From positions 2,718,186 through 2,782,185 of the forward strand of contig VZRN01004407.1 in assembly GCA_013397935.1 (NCBI GenBank): 64,000 nucleotides of DNA, written 5' to 3'. Both the position numbers and the translations under genes were made by a program. Source of the DNA: Dasyornis broadbenti (taxonomy: Eukaryota > Chordata > Aves > Passeriformes > Dasyornithidae). Position 1 is the stretch's first letter. Each line of letters begins with the position of its first letter. Under the pieces are notes generated by a model that saw only the letters and a list, made by a program, of their open reading frames with translations, had not been told where the DNA came from and did no database searches. Positions 36,201-47,119 of the stretch are shown here, piece after piece.

Positions 36201-38230
36201 CTGCTACTTGATCACCTCTCCTTCAGCATACGTGCTTATCTCTGAGGTCACCAGTAAAAAGGGATGCAACACAGGCATGAATACACCTTGACATGAGTTT
36301 CTGTGCTGCACTTTATTACATTGTGCAGGAGATTTTCCTGTGTTTTTAGGTCCACATCCATGTCATGGTAGTCTTAGGCTACTCAACCACTGTGCTTGAT
36401 TCAGTTCACAGCTAAACGTCATACTTTTGCTACCTTCTGTGAAAAGTATTTAATTTTTTCATCATCTTTCATGATAAATAATGGGTATTTATTGTCTTGA
36501 GAAGTTCTTATTTGCATTCAGTCTTGTGGCTTAAGCTCATCAATAATACTAATTCACACTTACATAGCACATTTCATCTGAAGAACATAAAGCACTTCAT
36601 AATTGTCAAATGATTAAATTTTACAACAGACCCCAAAGGTAAAAAGTATTTCATTCACAGAAGGCCTGGTCTCTATTGTTACTACATCTGCGTGCTGTGT
36701 TTTTTGATTGGCATAAAGCTTAACAGCAAACTCTACAGGTATATTTAAATAAAGATTCATTTGCTGTATTCAGCTCCACATAGGACAAAAATTTCAGTAT
36801 GTTAAGGAATCTTTGTGCTACTCTTGTGCCGCAATACTTCATTTAACCCAGCATTTAACCTCAGCCATGTTCAAACTCAAGACATTTGTTAACACAGTCC
36901 AGGACTAACAAAAGGGTAAAATGAAGCAGATGCTTCAGTGATAAAACCTGTTCAGTTTGATTTAGGTGGCTACTAGTAGATTGTATAGATCTGGTGCCTT
37001 TATCTGTACTAATTTGAGGCTTCCCAAGTTAGCAAGAAAACTCAGGTGGAAACAATTTTCACATGTATTCAACATCACCAATCTTTAATTTCTGTTTTCA
37101 AGGCTGTTTGCATCATGTGCATCCAATCTTTGGGACATATGAGACCTGCATCTGTAGTTTCTCAGAACACATTCTCTTTACCTTGGAAAAGGTGGCAGCT
37201 GGAAAGCAGGAAAAATTCACAAGTTAAGTCTACACTAGAAAATGTCTAGAACTGGGCACTACCCAACATTCACCTACAGAAAAAGAGAAAGGGAAAACAT
37301 TGAGTGATATCTTAGGAAAATGGGAGGTCTTCAGTATAATAATTCATGGGTCTGAAAAGGAATAAAAAAGCAAAGTATTCAGTTGAAGTCTGATAAAAGC
37401 AGCCCCAACAGATCCTCCTCTAGGCACTCCTGTCCCATGCTGGGTATCAGGTCATGACACAGCTGTAGTCCCAGAGCAGGGCTGCAGCTAAACTCCCATA
37501 CACAGAATATGGGGTGTGCCCCAACTCCACAGCTTCTCTGCTTTGCCAAGGCTTCACCTTCCAGATAGATCTGGCCTGGCACAGGGCGTGGAAGAGATAG
37601 GGACTATCAATAACAATGGAAGTTCGCTTGTGGTGTTATAAAGAGATTCTAGGTCTCATTTCTAAAATCTATTCCTAATGAAAAGTAAAAGCAAAGGGAA
37701 TTATTTAATTGGAAATGGATAGCCTGTCTTTCTAGAAGTGACTGCAACAGCTGTTCATTTCCATCTTACTGATAACATTGTCCATAATCTTAATTTTGCC
37801 CTGTAGGCAATACTTGTGACACTATATTTTCAGTACAGCACAGATGTCTCCTACATAAAGGAGCCACAGGTGAACGCTGGAACAGCCAGTGAGAGTAAAC
37901 ATTTAAGCTTTGGCAATAATCTTGATAAATTCATTTTCTCCTTCCTTTTTGTAGCCCTTCATTTAAGTTAGTGAATAAAATGTTTTTTGCATCTATTTTT
38001 CCTGGACAATTGTTGTTTTAAGTAAGTTAAGACTTATTTATGCCACACGCAATTAAACTGCTTCCCACCCGTCTGTGAAATAGCTTGTGTTTCCTGCATG
38101 TTTTCAGGTCACAAAATCTATGGCAGCCACAGCAACCTAAAACCAAAAATAGAATTACAAGATCTAGATATGTGAAGGGCCAGACACATAGATAACTGTT
38201 CCTAATAATGGTTAACACAAATAATTTTCA
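36201..38230. other. Unique non-coding sequence
   Basis: Domain-less frames at 37046-37249 (+), 37379-37582 (-) and 38027-38218 (-). The patch 37390-37590 is less AT-rich than its surroundings. Nothing else seen. Confidence 0.4.
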
Positions 38231-38600
38231 AATTAAAATGCACATATTAGAATTTCCTAAGGATTGCTCTTAAATCACTAAATCCTACTTTTTTATGCCA
38301 TCTGAATGTCAGAACTTTGAAGTGCCATATTTCAGTTGAAACATGTAATTTCACGCTAGGAGAGGGACATTTTTCATAGTTATGCATAAAAGATGCCTCT
38401 CCTCTGTGGTAATTTATGAAAGAGATTAAGGGTGTGTTAACTTTGCTGCGTAATCACTTGATGGTGCTTTCCCACACTGCTGTGCTAATGAAACAGAAGA
38501 TGCACAACAATAGCACAGCAGATTTTACACCATTACCATACACACAAGAATATTATCACTTGTTGCCATAATAAGCAGTTCTTGTAATATCAGTTTTGCA
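38231..38600. promoter_or_regulatory. Possible conserved non-coding element
   Basis: Repeat-free block with many A/T-core motifs, with words such as TTATGCATAA near 38380 (a palindromic octamer-like site) and GCGTAATCAC near 38448. No open frame. Conservation cannot be checked here. Confidence 0.17.
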
Positions 38601-39600
38601 GACATGATACACAGATTTTACCAGTTTATTTAGATCACTGATTCAGTTTACTGGCCAATGACAACTACCTCTCTCAAGGGCTCTTTTCCAGCTCACCATC
38701 CCATTGCAAAGGAATATCAGCAATCCTTTTCCCCTTGGTGAGCTCAAATGTAATTCTAATAAAATCTAACATTAGTAGTACCTAACAGCACACCTAGACC
38801 AGGTAGGCACCGATTCCTAGTACTCTGATCACTGTCATTTTGCCAGTTTCAACATGAGTCTAAGTATAACTGAAGGAAAAAATCCTCAAAAATTGATTGA
38901 GTCTGAAAAAACACCGAACCAAATACATACAAGACATTAAAAGTAACTGCAGTGATATAAAGATGATGCATTAAGTTGGCAAAATAGAGCTGTGAATACA
39001 GAATAAGCCCTGTGAAAAGCAGCAGTACTTGGCAGTTTAGTGACCATTCAATGCAATATTTGTACTCCTGCAGTCTCAGCAGGACAGACAAAAAGGTACC
39101 ACAGCAGAAGGAGAGCTGGTGTTTTCTGCACTGGGCACATAGTCCTGCATACTATATGGCAGTGGAATTGTTACACGAAACAACGAGAACCTTGGAAGAA
39201 ACTGAGAAGCCAACTAAAATGTGGCTATTAGTGTAATTAAGCCTAAAGGGACGCTTGCTTTGTTATGTCTTCAGAGTATGCCCTCAGAGGATATTGTGTT
39301 GTACACTTGCAACAGAAAACTTGGAACAGGAGAAAGGAAATATTTTTCTTTTTATTTGCTGAACCTCTTGTATTGCATGCAGTCTCTTGGTTAAAAATTC
39401 ATAAATCCTTTGCACTCAAAATTCTCAAGCAGTCCTACTTTCAAAACATTTTGTATTCAGTTGACCTTATTTTTAAAAACAACCAGTAAAATTCCACTCA
39501 CAACCTGTCCTGTGCTAAGGCGTTTTGCAAGTGAAACAGCTCCATGAATCCTGGGTTTCCATCATTTACAATTCAAAATGAAAACTATCTGCCAAAATTA
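38601..39600. other. Unique non-coding sequence
   Basis: Overlapping short frames at 38849-39091 (-), 39012-39236 (+) and 39265-39489 (+), none with a domain. No repeat. Confidence 0.4.
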
Positions 39601-39676
39601 GCAAGCTGCTAATTGTATTTCAACAAACGGGGCTCCAGAGGGTGTGGAGAAAGAAAGAAAATGTGTGAAGAAAATT

Positions 39677-39703
39677 ATTTGCATTCTTAATTATTTATGC
39701 AAT
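39677..39703. promoter_or_regulatory. Convergent octamer-like sites flanking a homeodomain core
   Basis: ATTTGCAT (39677-39684), TTAATTA (39687-39693) and ATGCAAT (39697-39703) lie within 27 bases, giving a near-symmetric POU / homeodomain / POU arrangement. ATTTGCAT is the classic octamer half for POU factors and TTAATTA is a paired-type or LIM homeodomain core. The cluster sits about 65 bases beyond the donor side of the candidate exon at 39769-39831. Confidence 0.3.
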
Positions 39704-39768
39704 GTGACAGACAGAAAAAAATAAAATGGCAGAGAAGCAAAAGATTAGCCTATACATGAGGTACTTAC

Positions 39769-39831
39769 CGAGTCCAAATTTAAGTGCACACAACTGCAGC
39801 ATTTCACAGTGTATTGTGATTGTAGTGAAAA
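39769..39831 (-). other. Candidate 63-nt exon
   Basis: Seen on the minus strand: a plausible acceptor (TTCATTGACTTTCAACTTCAG) ends at 39832, and a near-consensus donor GACTCG/GTAAGTAC starts at 39768. The 63 bases between (a multiple of three) are open in two frames: one gives a Cys-containing peptide with CEMLQLCALKFGL, the other QYTVKCCSCVHLNLDS. I cannot name the protein. Its length, splice signals and neighbouring motif cluster make it the best internal-exon candidate here, possibly a cassette exon of a minus-strand gene spanning the window, or a lncRNA exon. Confidence 0.22.
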
Positions 39832-42309
39832 CTGAAGTTGAAAGTCAATGAACAACCAAGGGATAATTTTTGTAATTTATAAGAAAGTTTAAATTCACAT
39901 GAAAAAGAATTTGGGGGGAAAAAAACAGTAATTCTCATGGAGTTAAAGATAAGGTCTGAGCCAAGATTCATTAAACTTCCTCTGATGCCTTTGATTTTGA
40001 TTTTTTTAAACTAAACCTTTAGACTTTGCTATTTGAAACAATAAGCTTAATTTACAAACTGACCTGAATTGAAAAAAAAAGAGAAGGTATTCTAGTTCAC
40101 TCAAGATTTGCCTTCATTTTCCAGTTCACCCAATGAGCTGAGGAATCCATTATTCATCCAAATCTAATAATTATTCTATCAGACTTTAACAGCTAAAGTG
40201 CTCTTTATTGCTATGAAGATTACTGTAGCACCCTTTCTGTTTTACCTATGGTGAACTGAATTAGTGTTTCATTCCCCTTTTAAGTGGAATAGCATATTAT
40301 TCATTGATTCAGTAATTCAGTGGCTTTGAGTTATCTAATCAAGTGCTCCTTGAGAGCACAAAGATGATAAAGTTTTAGGAATTGTAATAAATTGCCTTTG
40401 AATGTAGTTATACCTTATAACCAAATTAAAGGTAGCATTGCTCATTCTACAGATTTTACAAGTCAGTAGTATTTTTCCTGATTGGGGAAAAAAAGCCCCA
40501 CACAGCAGTATTTTTCATGCATTTCCGGTTCGTGATAAAAACACACCCCCAAATAATCCCGGTAGTCCACAATTTTGAAAAAGGTCTTGTTGCGATGCTT
40601 TTATTCATCCAAATAGCAGTAAATAAAAGTCTTCTGTTTGATGAACTCTATGTGCTAAGAACCAAGGACAACCTCTCTATAGCTGTTTTTCACATATGCA
40701 GCTCTTACTGATGCCACAAATCCAAAACCCATTAGTGGTGAGCTGGCCATAACAACTGATGTGCTTATTTACTCTAATAATTGTTAACGTTTTCACACAA
40801 AAAGGCAGGGCTATCACTATTGTCAGCAAAACATCGGAGATGAATGTACAAGCATTTCTATCAAGAGATGGACCTTTTCAAAATTCCAGCTTGCATCCCG
40901 TAGCCAGTATGGCTCTAGGGCTCCCCTGCACAAAGCCCTGCTTTGTCCCACAAAAGGGATTGTTTTAGAGCCACGCAGTGCACAACAATGGGAGAAAGCT
41001 CCTGAGGCTGCCTGCTAGCTGTGTGCAACAAGGTGCCTGTTCCCAAACACCAGGAATCACACATCTCACAGAATTCCCTTCATTCTGCCTCACCACTCAC
41101 CCACACATGTTTTGTTAAGAAGAACCTGAGGGAATGTGAAGCAAGGAATGTGTGAGACCAATGGAATCATCCAGTATTTCCTACAGATGGATTCTGTGCA
41201 GTGCCTGACATGTGCTGAATGGCTCCTTTCACAACTCGCCCAGTTCATTCAAACTCTCTTTGGTCCTTTCTATTGGTGTGTTGTCAATTAATTCCTTGGA
41301 ATTTAATCCCTACTTTTGCAGTTAGAGAGAGTTCTGTCTCCTTCCCCTCATACACCATCAGCCACAACAAGATACAGCAGGCTCGGCTGTTCCTGTGGCC
41401 AGTTATCACCTCCACAAGCAACAACACCATGATCAAAAATTGAAACAAGGAGGAAATGTATCCAAAACATTAAACATAATAAAACATGTATGAATATGAT
41501 ACTGGAAATCCACAATGTATCACAAAATTAATTCAGTCATCCAGTGTTACAAAACATTGTGGATAGAGAGTACTCCTAATATAGCTAGAATCTGCACCTC
41601 ATGAGTGCTCCCTCCTATCTTTATGACTCTTGAAGAGCCAATAAATAGCACCTTACCCTGCTGCCAAAACCAAGGCTATTTGGTTCTTTAGCCTCTTACA
41701 GCACTTGGCAGCACACACACCACCTCCTTTAAGTAACGCCAGCTAGAGTTAGTGATTCAGTTCACTGCTAAAGCACAAGAGAGAAAATATCTTACAATTT
41801 TCATTCTACCTGGCATAAAACTATGACTATTAGATTGTTGTTCTACCATAATTTTATCTCAACCATTTTCAAGACACTCATTAGTCCCTAAATTACCAAA
41901 ATTTGGTTTCCCATTGTTGAATCAGACTCTGCATTTCCTATTCATCCATATATAAAATATTTACACATATCCTTTTGCTTACTTTAAAATATTTACACAT
42001 ATGCACAATTGCTTTTTGTAATTTGACACTTTGTTCCCTTCTTAAGAGGAGGGCCAGAATGGTAAACTTGATATGAATTTCTATACACAGATGTAGGACA
42101 GGATGGTCTGCTTGGAGCCTACTGCAAGTCACAAGAATCAGGATTAGAGGATACATAAATGAGCTCAGAACCAGGCAAAGGGGGGCACACGATTTCAAGG
42201 GAAATCAAGATGCTGGCTGCCGTACTGGTCCAGCTATTTCCGCTCCACCCTTGAATCATTTGTTCCTATATGGTCAGAATTTTCTATTTCTGAGAACACT
42301 TATTTGCAG
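39832..42309. other. Unique non-coding sequence with a direct repeat
   Basis: AAAATATTTACACATAT occurs twice, at 41954-41970 and 41986-42002 (32-base period), with a forkhead-like ATTTACA core. Frames at 40517-40968 and 41219-41443 have no domains. Confidence 0.45.
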
Positions 42310-42370
42310 AACAATTTCTGTAATAATAGAGATTATAAAGTTCTGGTCTATCATTTCCTAACCGATTATG
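42310..42370 (+). other. Candidate 61-nt exon
   Basis: Acceptor-like CACTTATTTGCAG precedes it and a strong donor ATTATG/GTAAGTAT follows. Only one frame is open, giving a peptide with RDYKVLVYHFLTDY. Its out-phase does not match the candidate at 43106-43226 if the acceptors proposed there are used, so the two cannot be joined simply. Unrecognised; may be chance. Confidence 0.13.
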
Positions 42371-43105
42371 GTAAGTATCTAATATTCAAAATTTGAGCTA
42401 CACAGGCTGGCTTTTTATTGTATTCCAGGACAATATTGCAGACTGTTAATTCCTCTGGCTTTTCCCTATCAATTAACATTTATTGTGGTTCTTCCCTGAG
42501 CCAATCTTGAACAGTTGGTGTTTTATGACTAGGCAGTTTCTTCTGTTGTATTTTTATATGTGCTAATGGAAAGCAAAGAAATATGATCTGCTCTATAAGG
42601 GAAATCTCCTGAGTGATATAAAATAGATTGTAACTGCTGCAACAAACTTCAAAGAACAGTAAATCATCTAACTATTTAAAAATTTTAAAGAATATTTGAG
42701 AAGGTAATTTACAATCAAATAGGTGGCTATAAACCCTCCTCAACAGTATCGTAATAAAAGTAGCACTCAACATCCATTTGAAAGAGGTAAATGTAAAGGT
42801 TTTTAGAATTTGTTGCAGTTCTAAAGAAAAGTGTTGGAATTGCATGTTCTTCCATTGTATTCACTGCATACAGCACGTACAAGCTACCAGTCTTTATTTT
42901 TCAAGAATTAAAAAAAGGTATAATTTTTGAGCTGACACTGTGTTTATCAAGACTATTTCATCTACAGAGGAATTCATAGTGAATTACATACAGTCTTGTG
43001 CTGGTAATTCTGTACCTATTATCATTTCAGTATTCTCAGGTAGCCCAGTGGCATGCAGGTTGGTCTCCTTGTCAGTATTAATAGTATGTGATTTATGAAC
43101 AACAG
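42371..43105. other. Unique non-coding sequence
   Basis: AT-rich with nothing recognisable. Confidence 0.4.
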
Positions 43106-43226
43106 GTCACATGTCAGACACCTGAGGTATCAACACAGTTAAAATCAGGCAATCAGGCAATTATTCGGGCCCAGGTCCTCCAGGAAACACCTGATTTCTT
43201 TAAAAAGCTGGAACAAACCTTAAAAG
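43106..43226 (+). other. Candidate exon with protein-like composition
   Basis: Within the open frame 43088-43318, codons from about 43106 to 43226 encode a polar, helix-like peptide ending QETPDFFKKLEQTLK, directly followed by a strong donor AAAAG/GTGAGTTT. Codons in the middle (CGG GCC CAG GTC CTC CAG) are GC3-richer than the surroundings. Acceptor choices (AACAACAG at 43105 or ATGTCAG at 43117) have weak pyrimidine tracts. I do not recognise the family. It could be a true exon, a pseudogene fragment or chance. Confidence 0.17.
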
Positions 43227-46200
43227 GTGAGTTTCTGAGAGGTTTGCTGTTACGAAGAATGAAAATTCATACAGAAAAGTTTAGCAGTGTTAGTATAAGG
43301 CACTATAAGAGATGCTGAATGGAAACTTGACTAAAGTCAAAGGAGAAACGATCCTTACGTTTTCAAGACCAACGTGACCAAGCAGAGCTATTAGTAGTAT
43401 TCACTTTCTATTACCTAAGCACAAACCAGGACAAGGAAATTAAATTTAACTGCACAAGAACTTGACAGAGAGTCATCATAAACAACTGTATAAACACTAC
43501 AAAAGGCAATCTAAAAATCAGATGCTCTCGTATTTTGATACACCAGCTACACAGAACAGAGCAGAAAATTTGTTGTTACATAATTTGAAACTTTTCAGAT
43601 TATGCCACTTTACTGACCTACAGACACTGAGCAAGAGAAACCACACAAGCAGGGAACCACTTCTGGAGCTTATGCCAAAATGAGCCTCTCTGCAATGTCA
43701 GTAAAGCCAGCAAAGTTCAGTGTGAGCATACACTCCCACAATAAGAATATTACAGACTTTTTTTGAGGAACATGGACATAAGGAGCCCTTCCTTCCGAGA
43801 TCTAGAGGCCGGTGTTGAAAGCATGGTATTGCTACGCAAGGTTGTAACAAAAAATTAGTTCTACAAATATGAAATAGTGCTCCTCTGGCAAGGAGCAGAT
43901 GCCAAGAGGCATTCTTTACTACTTCAACCCTGAAAGAAATTCAAAATTTGGAACTTCTCATAAAAGTAAATAAGAATGACTGCACCATTTCTCCTTGCAT
44001 ACTCTGCCATGAAAAACAAAACTGCATCCACAGTGTCTTAGAGTTTCAAGTCTATGATGAATCCACAAAATATTAGACAGAATCCATGCAGACCACACCT
44101 GCTCAAATATCTATTGCAAAGGAAATGTAGAGATTTCATGAAAACCTTCCATATGGAAAATATTTAAAGAAAATAACACTTCTTACACTGAAATATATAA
44201 ACCCCAAAATTATCATGCTACGGGCTTAAAAATTTTAACAACTTTAAAAATGGGTTTATTGATTTCTACAGTTATTGAATCTCTACCTTAAAATTTAAAA
44301 CCTCCCTTTGAAATCATCAAGGCTAAAATTTCAACTATTTGTGGTTTTTTAAGAGGAAGTAAGGTTCTCAATCCCATTTCTGAGACCTGAAGAGTTAAGA
44401 AAAACAGCCCATAACTGTGAGTTTTATAATAAAAGCATTGTCAAAGCAAATGATCTCAGTAAGGGAAAAATTAAGAAAAGGCCCACGGGGAGATGAGATG
44501 CCAAAAATGTAATAGAGGAAACAAGGGCAGAAACATCATCAGGGAAAGAATCTTATATAATTTAGAGCAGTCTGGCCTTAATAGCATTATTTGAAGAGAC
44601 ATTAAAGCTTATTCGTTTTACACCTCCACCTATAAGAGCACTTAAATATTAACAGGTCTTCTAGCACACTCAGGCAGCCCCACTGAAATGATGTCTCTGG
44701 TTAGCAGCCCTGTATTTTTTCGATACTCTGATGTACTAAAGCCTAGCTCTCTTCATTTCATTAAAACTTACAAACCTCTCCAAGTGTATCTTTTCTTTTT
44801 TGGATGGTAAAGAAATGAAGGCTCTGGCCAAACATCCACCTGTCTGGAAGGGTTATATCCCACTTTGCACCCAGGGCGTATAAAAACTGTGTGTTAGTCT
44901 TGAACAATGGCATTACATGAATGGAATAACAGCAGTGAAAACACATCCTGCAGCTGAGTATTCCATGTTTTGCCCTTCCTGCCACACACAGGTCTGGTTC
45001 CCTGTCTTTACCACCATTATTCCTAATACAAAAGAGGGCCTGTCCATACATTTCTTCCCTCACTATTTAATATACATTCTACATCATGGTTTTCTTGCTG
45101 TCTAAAGCATCACTTAAAGTGTTTCCACAGGGTATTAACCAGCTGCATTCAGCACACATGGTGGATTCACTGGAACAGCTTATTACCATATTAATTTTTA
45201 TTTTGTCCTTGCCCTAGTCCCAAACCAGTAGTTTTGTTTGGAATGCCTAACATGACTTTGGACCATACTTTTCATTTTCATACAGTCTTCTATCACTGAT
45301 CTGGTCCCTGAGCCTTACTTCTGTCGTGCTGGCTCAGTGAAATTCTAACACAACATCAAGAGGGCAGGAGGAAAAGTGCAACACAGCCTCAGCTAGGACA
45401 CAAGCAATTTTTTTAATCATTCTGCTCTTAAGACCTGGTTAAAACAGGTGCAATAAGCATCCACTGAGGAGCTCCCTAATCCTGAGGGAAATGGCACCTT
45501 TTTAAACACCCACATAGTCGTCGCATTTATGATTCACATGGGAGTTTCCTGACTTCATAGAAAAGAGAAAGGCTGTACCCCTTGAGTTCATTCTGATCTG
45601 TCTACAGAGAAGATATGGGCAATTTTATTTTCTGCTTCTCTTTCCTCCTCATTAGCAGACACCACTCTGACTGTAGTTAAAGTCTGCTTTATTAGAAAGT
45701 TGTCTCGTGACAGATTTTGCAAGAAAGAAAACCAAACCCAATTTTCTTATTTTGGCTGGGGCCCCTCTCCATTAATGTGCAATTATTATTCTCATAGGAT
45801 TCAGATCTTTTCAGACAGTATTTACTTTCACTACATCATATGTCACCAGAAATGTCAGACTCATTCGCAATCTTCCATTACATTTGGCTTATGTAGTCTC
45901 ACCTTTGCATCAAGAGGTCTCCAATTCAGAATCTGCATGTTATTACTTACTGGAGTCTATGACAATATTATTACATTTTGCACAGACTTAACTTTATTCT
46001 TGCCCAATGCCTTCCTTTAATGTTTTTATTCCTCTCTCTGGTCACAAAAGATTCTTTTTGCTATCTTTTGTCCAAATCTATCAGGGTTTCTCCTCTACAG
46101 CAGTACAGTACCAGGTTTTGAGAACCCAGTAATTTCTCTGCTCCTTTAATGAATTCTAAGTTGCTGCAGGGTGATTTTTTTCTGTGGTGCATGCCATGGT

Positions 46201-46539
46201 TAATTGCTGTAATTGTTCTTTCTTGTATTATTTATACCCCCACATTACAGCACTGTAATTCTAATAATACTTAAATTAGATCACCGTGGGTCACTTGTAC
46301 ACCTGTAAAATGAAGTCTTTAGGTCAAAGATTAGAAACTAAATGAGGACTCAGATCTTGCATTATAAAACTTGAAAATAGAATTTATCATCTGTCTAGTA
46401 TATGATTTCCAACACTAACATAACTCTTTTACTTTTTGCTCTTTTAAGAATCAGAATTAGCCATTTTCTCCACTTTAATACTATTGATTGTTTTCTTTAT
46501 AGCCTTCTCTAGCTGGTCATTTCTAATTCATTTCCTCCA
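43227..46539. other. Unique non-coding sequence
   Basis: Holds domain-less frames at 43462-43683 (+), 44761-45063 (-, 100 codons) and 45700-46020 (+, 106 codons). The 44761-45063 frame runs over a GTTT/GTAAGT donor-like word but lacks an acceptor. No repeats of note. Confidence 0.4.
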
Positions 46540-46730
46540 GGGAAGGCTGCAAATGCTCTCTCCATTTGCTATAATTAGGCTTTCATTAACCCATACACAT
46601 TTACACCAAATGTGTTGCAGGCTCCTTCCATGAAGGTATAAATGGCTTTCTTAGTTTGCTGTAACACCCATTAGGCAGTGACGACAAAGCTGCAGATAAA
46701 ACACTGTGTAATGTCTTGTCTGTATTTCAG
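46540..46730. promoter_or_regulatory. Possible conserved element containing a perfect hairpin
   Basis: Repeat-free block with ATAATTAGGC, CATTAAC and TATAAATGG words. It contains ACACATTT, loop ACACC, AAATGTGT (46595-46615), a perfect 8-bp hairpin. No open frame. Called on appearance only. Confidence 0.2.
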
Positions 46731-47020
46731 TCACAACTTCAGAACTACTACACTCAGTAACCATTCCAAACAGTGTGTGTTGATTGTTTTACCCCTAACA
46801 GAAAAGGATAACGTTAAAAATGGTGGGGGTCAGGGGTAGAGAATTACAAACCTATAAACCTAAAATATGAATTTTTTTTTTTCCAGACTTTAGGAGAAGG
46901 GCAGAAAATGGAGGCAGTTGGAGGGAAAGAATAAAAAGGTATTGCAAGCAATCTGATTCTGGAAACACAAACTTGCAAAAAGCCCTCCAAGACAGCTTCC
47001 CTGAATTAAATTCTTGTGCT
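46731..47020. other. Unique non-coding sequence
   Basis: Nothing recognisable besides a T-run at about 46871-46882. Confidence 0.4.
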
Positions 47021-47119
47021 AAAAAAAAAAAACAAAAAACAACCCCAAAAACCCACACCAAGACAAACCAAACAAACAAACCAACCCCCACCAACAACCA
47101 CAAAATCAAACACAAAAAC
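47021..47119 (-). repeat. A/C-rich low-complexity tract (T/G on minus strand)
   Basis: About 99 bases made almost wholly of A and C. It begins with an A12 run and passes into irregular AACCCC, CCAAA and CAAACA blocks. On the minus strand there are G-runs of 5, 3 and 4, just short of a canonical four-run quadruplex. The minus-strand frame over it (46852-47115) is V/F/W/G-rich purely because of this composition. It looks like a decayed telomere-like or TTTGG-type simple repeat. Confidence 0.8.

Noticed and set aside
46852..47115. 87-codon minus-strand frame rich in V/F/W/G
   Set aside because: Created by the A/C low-complexity tract; resembles a membrane segment only because of T/G composition.
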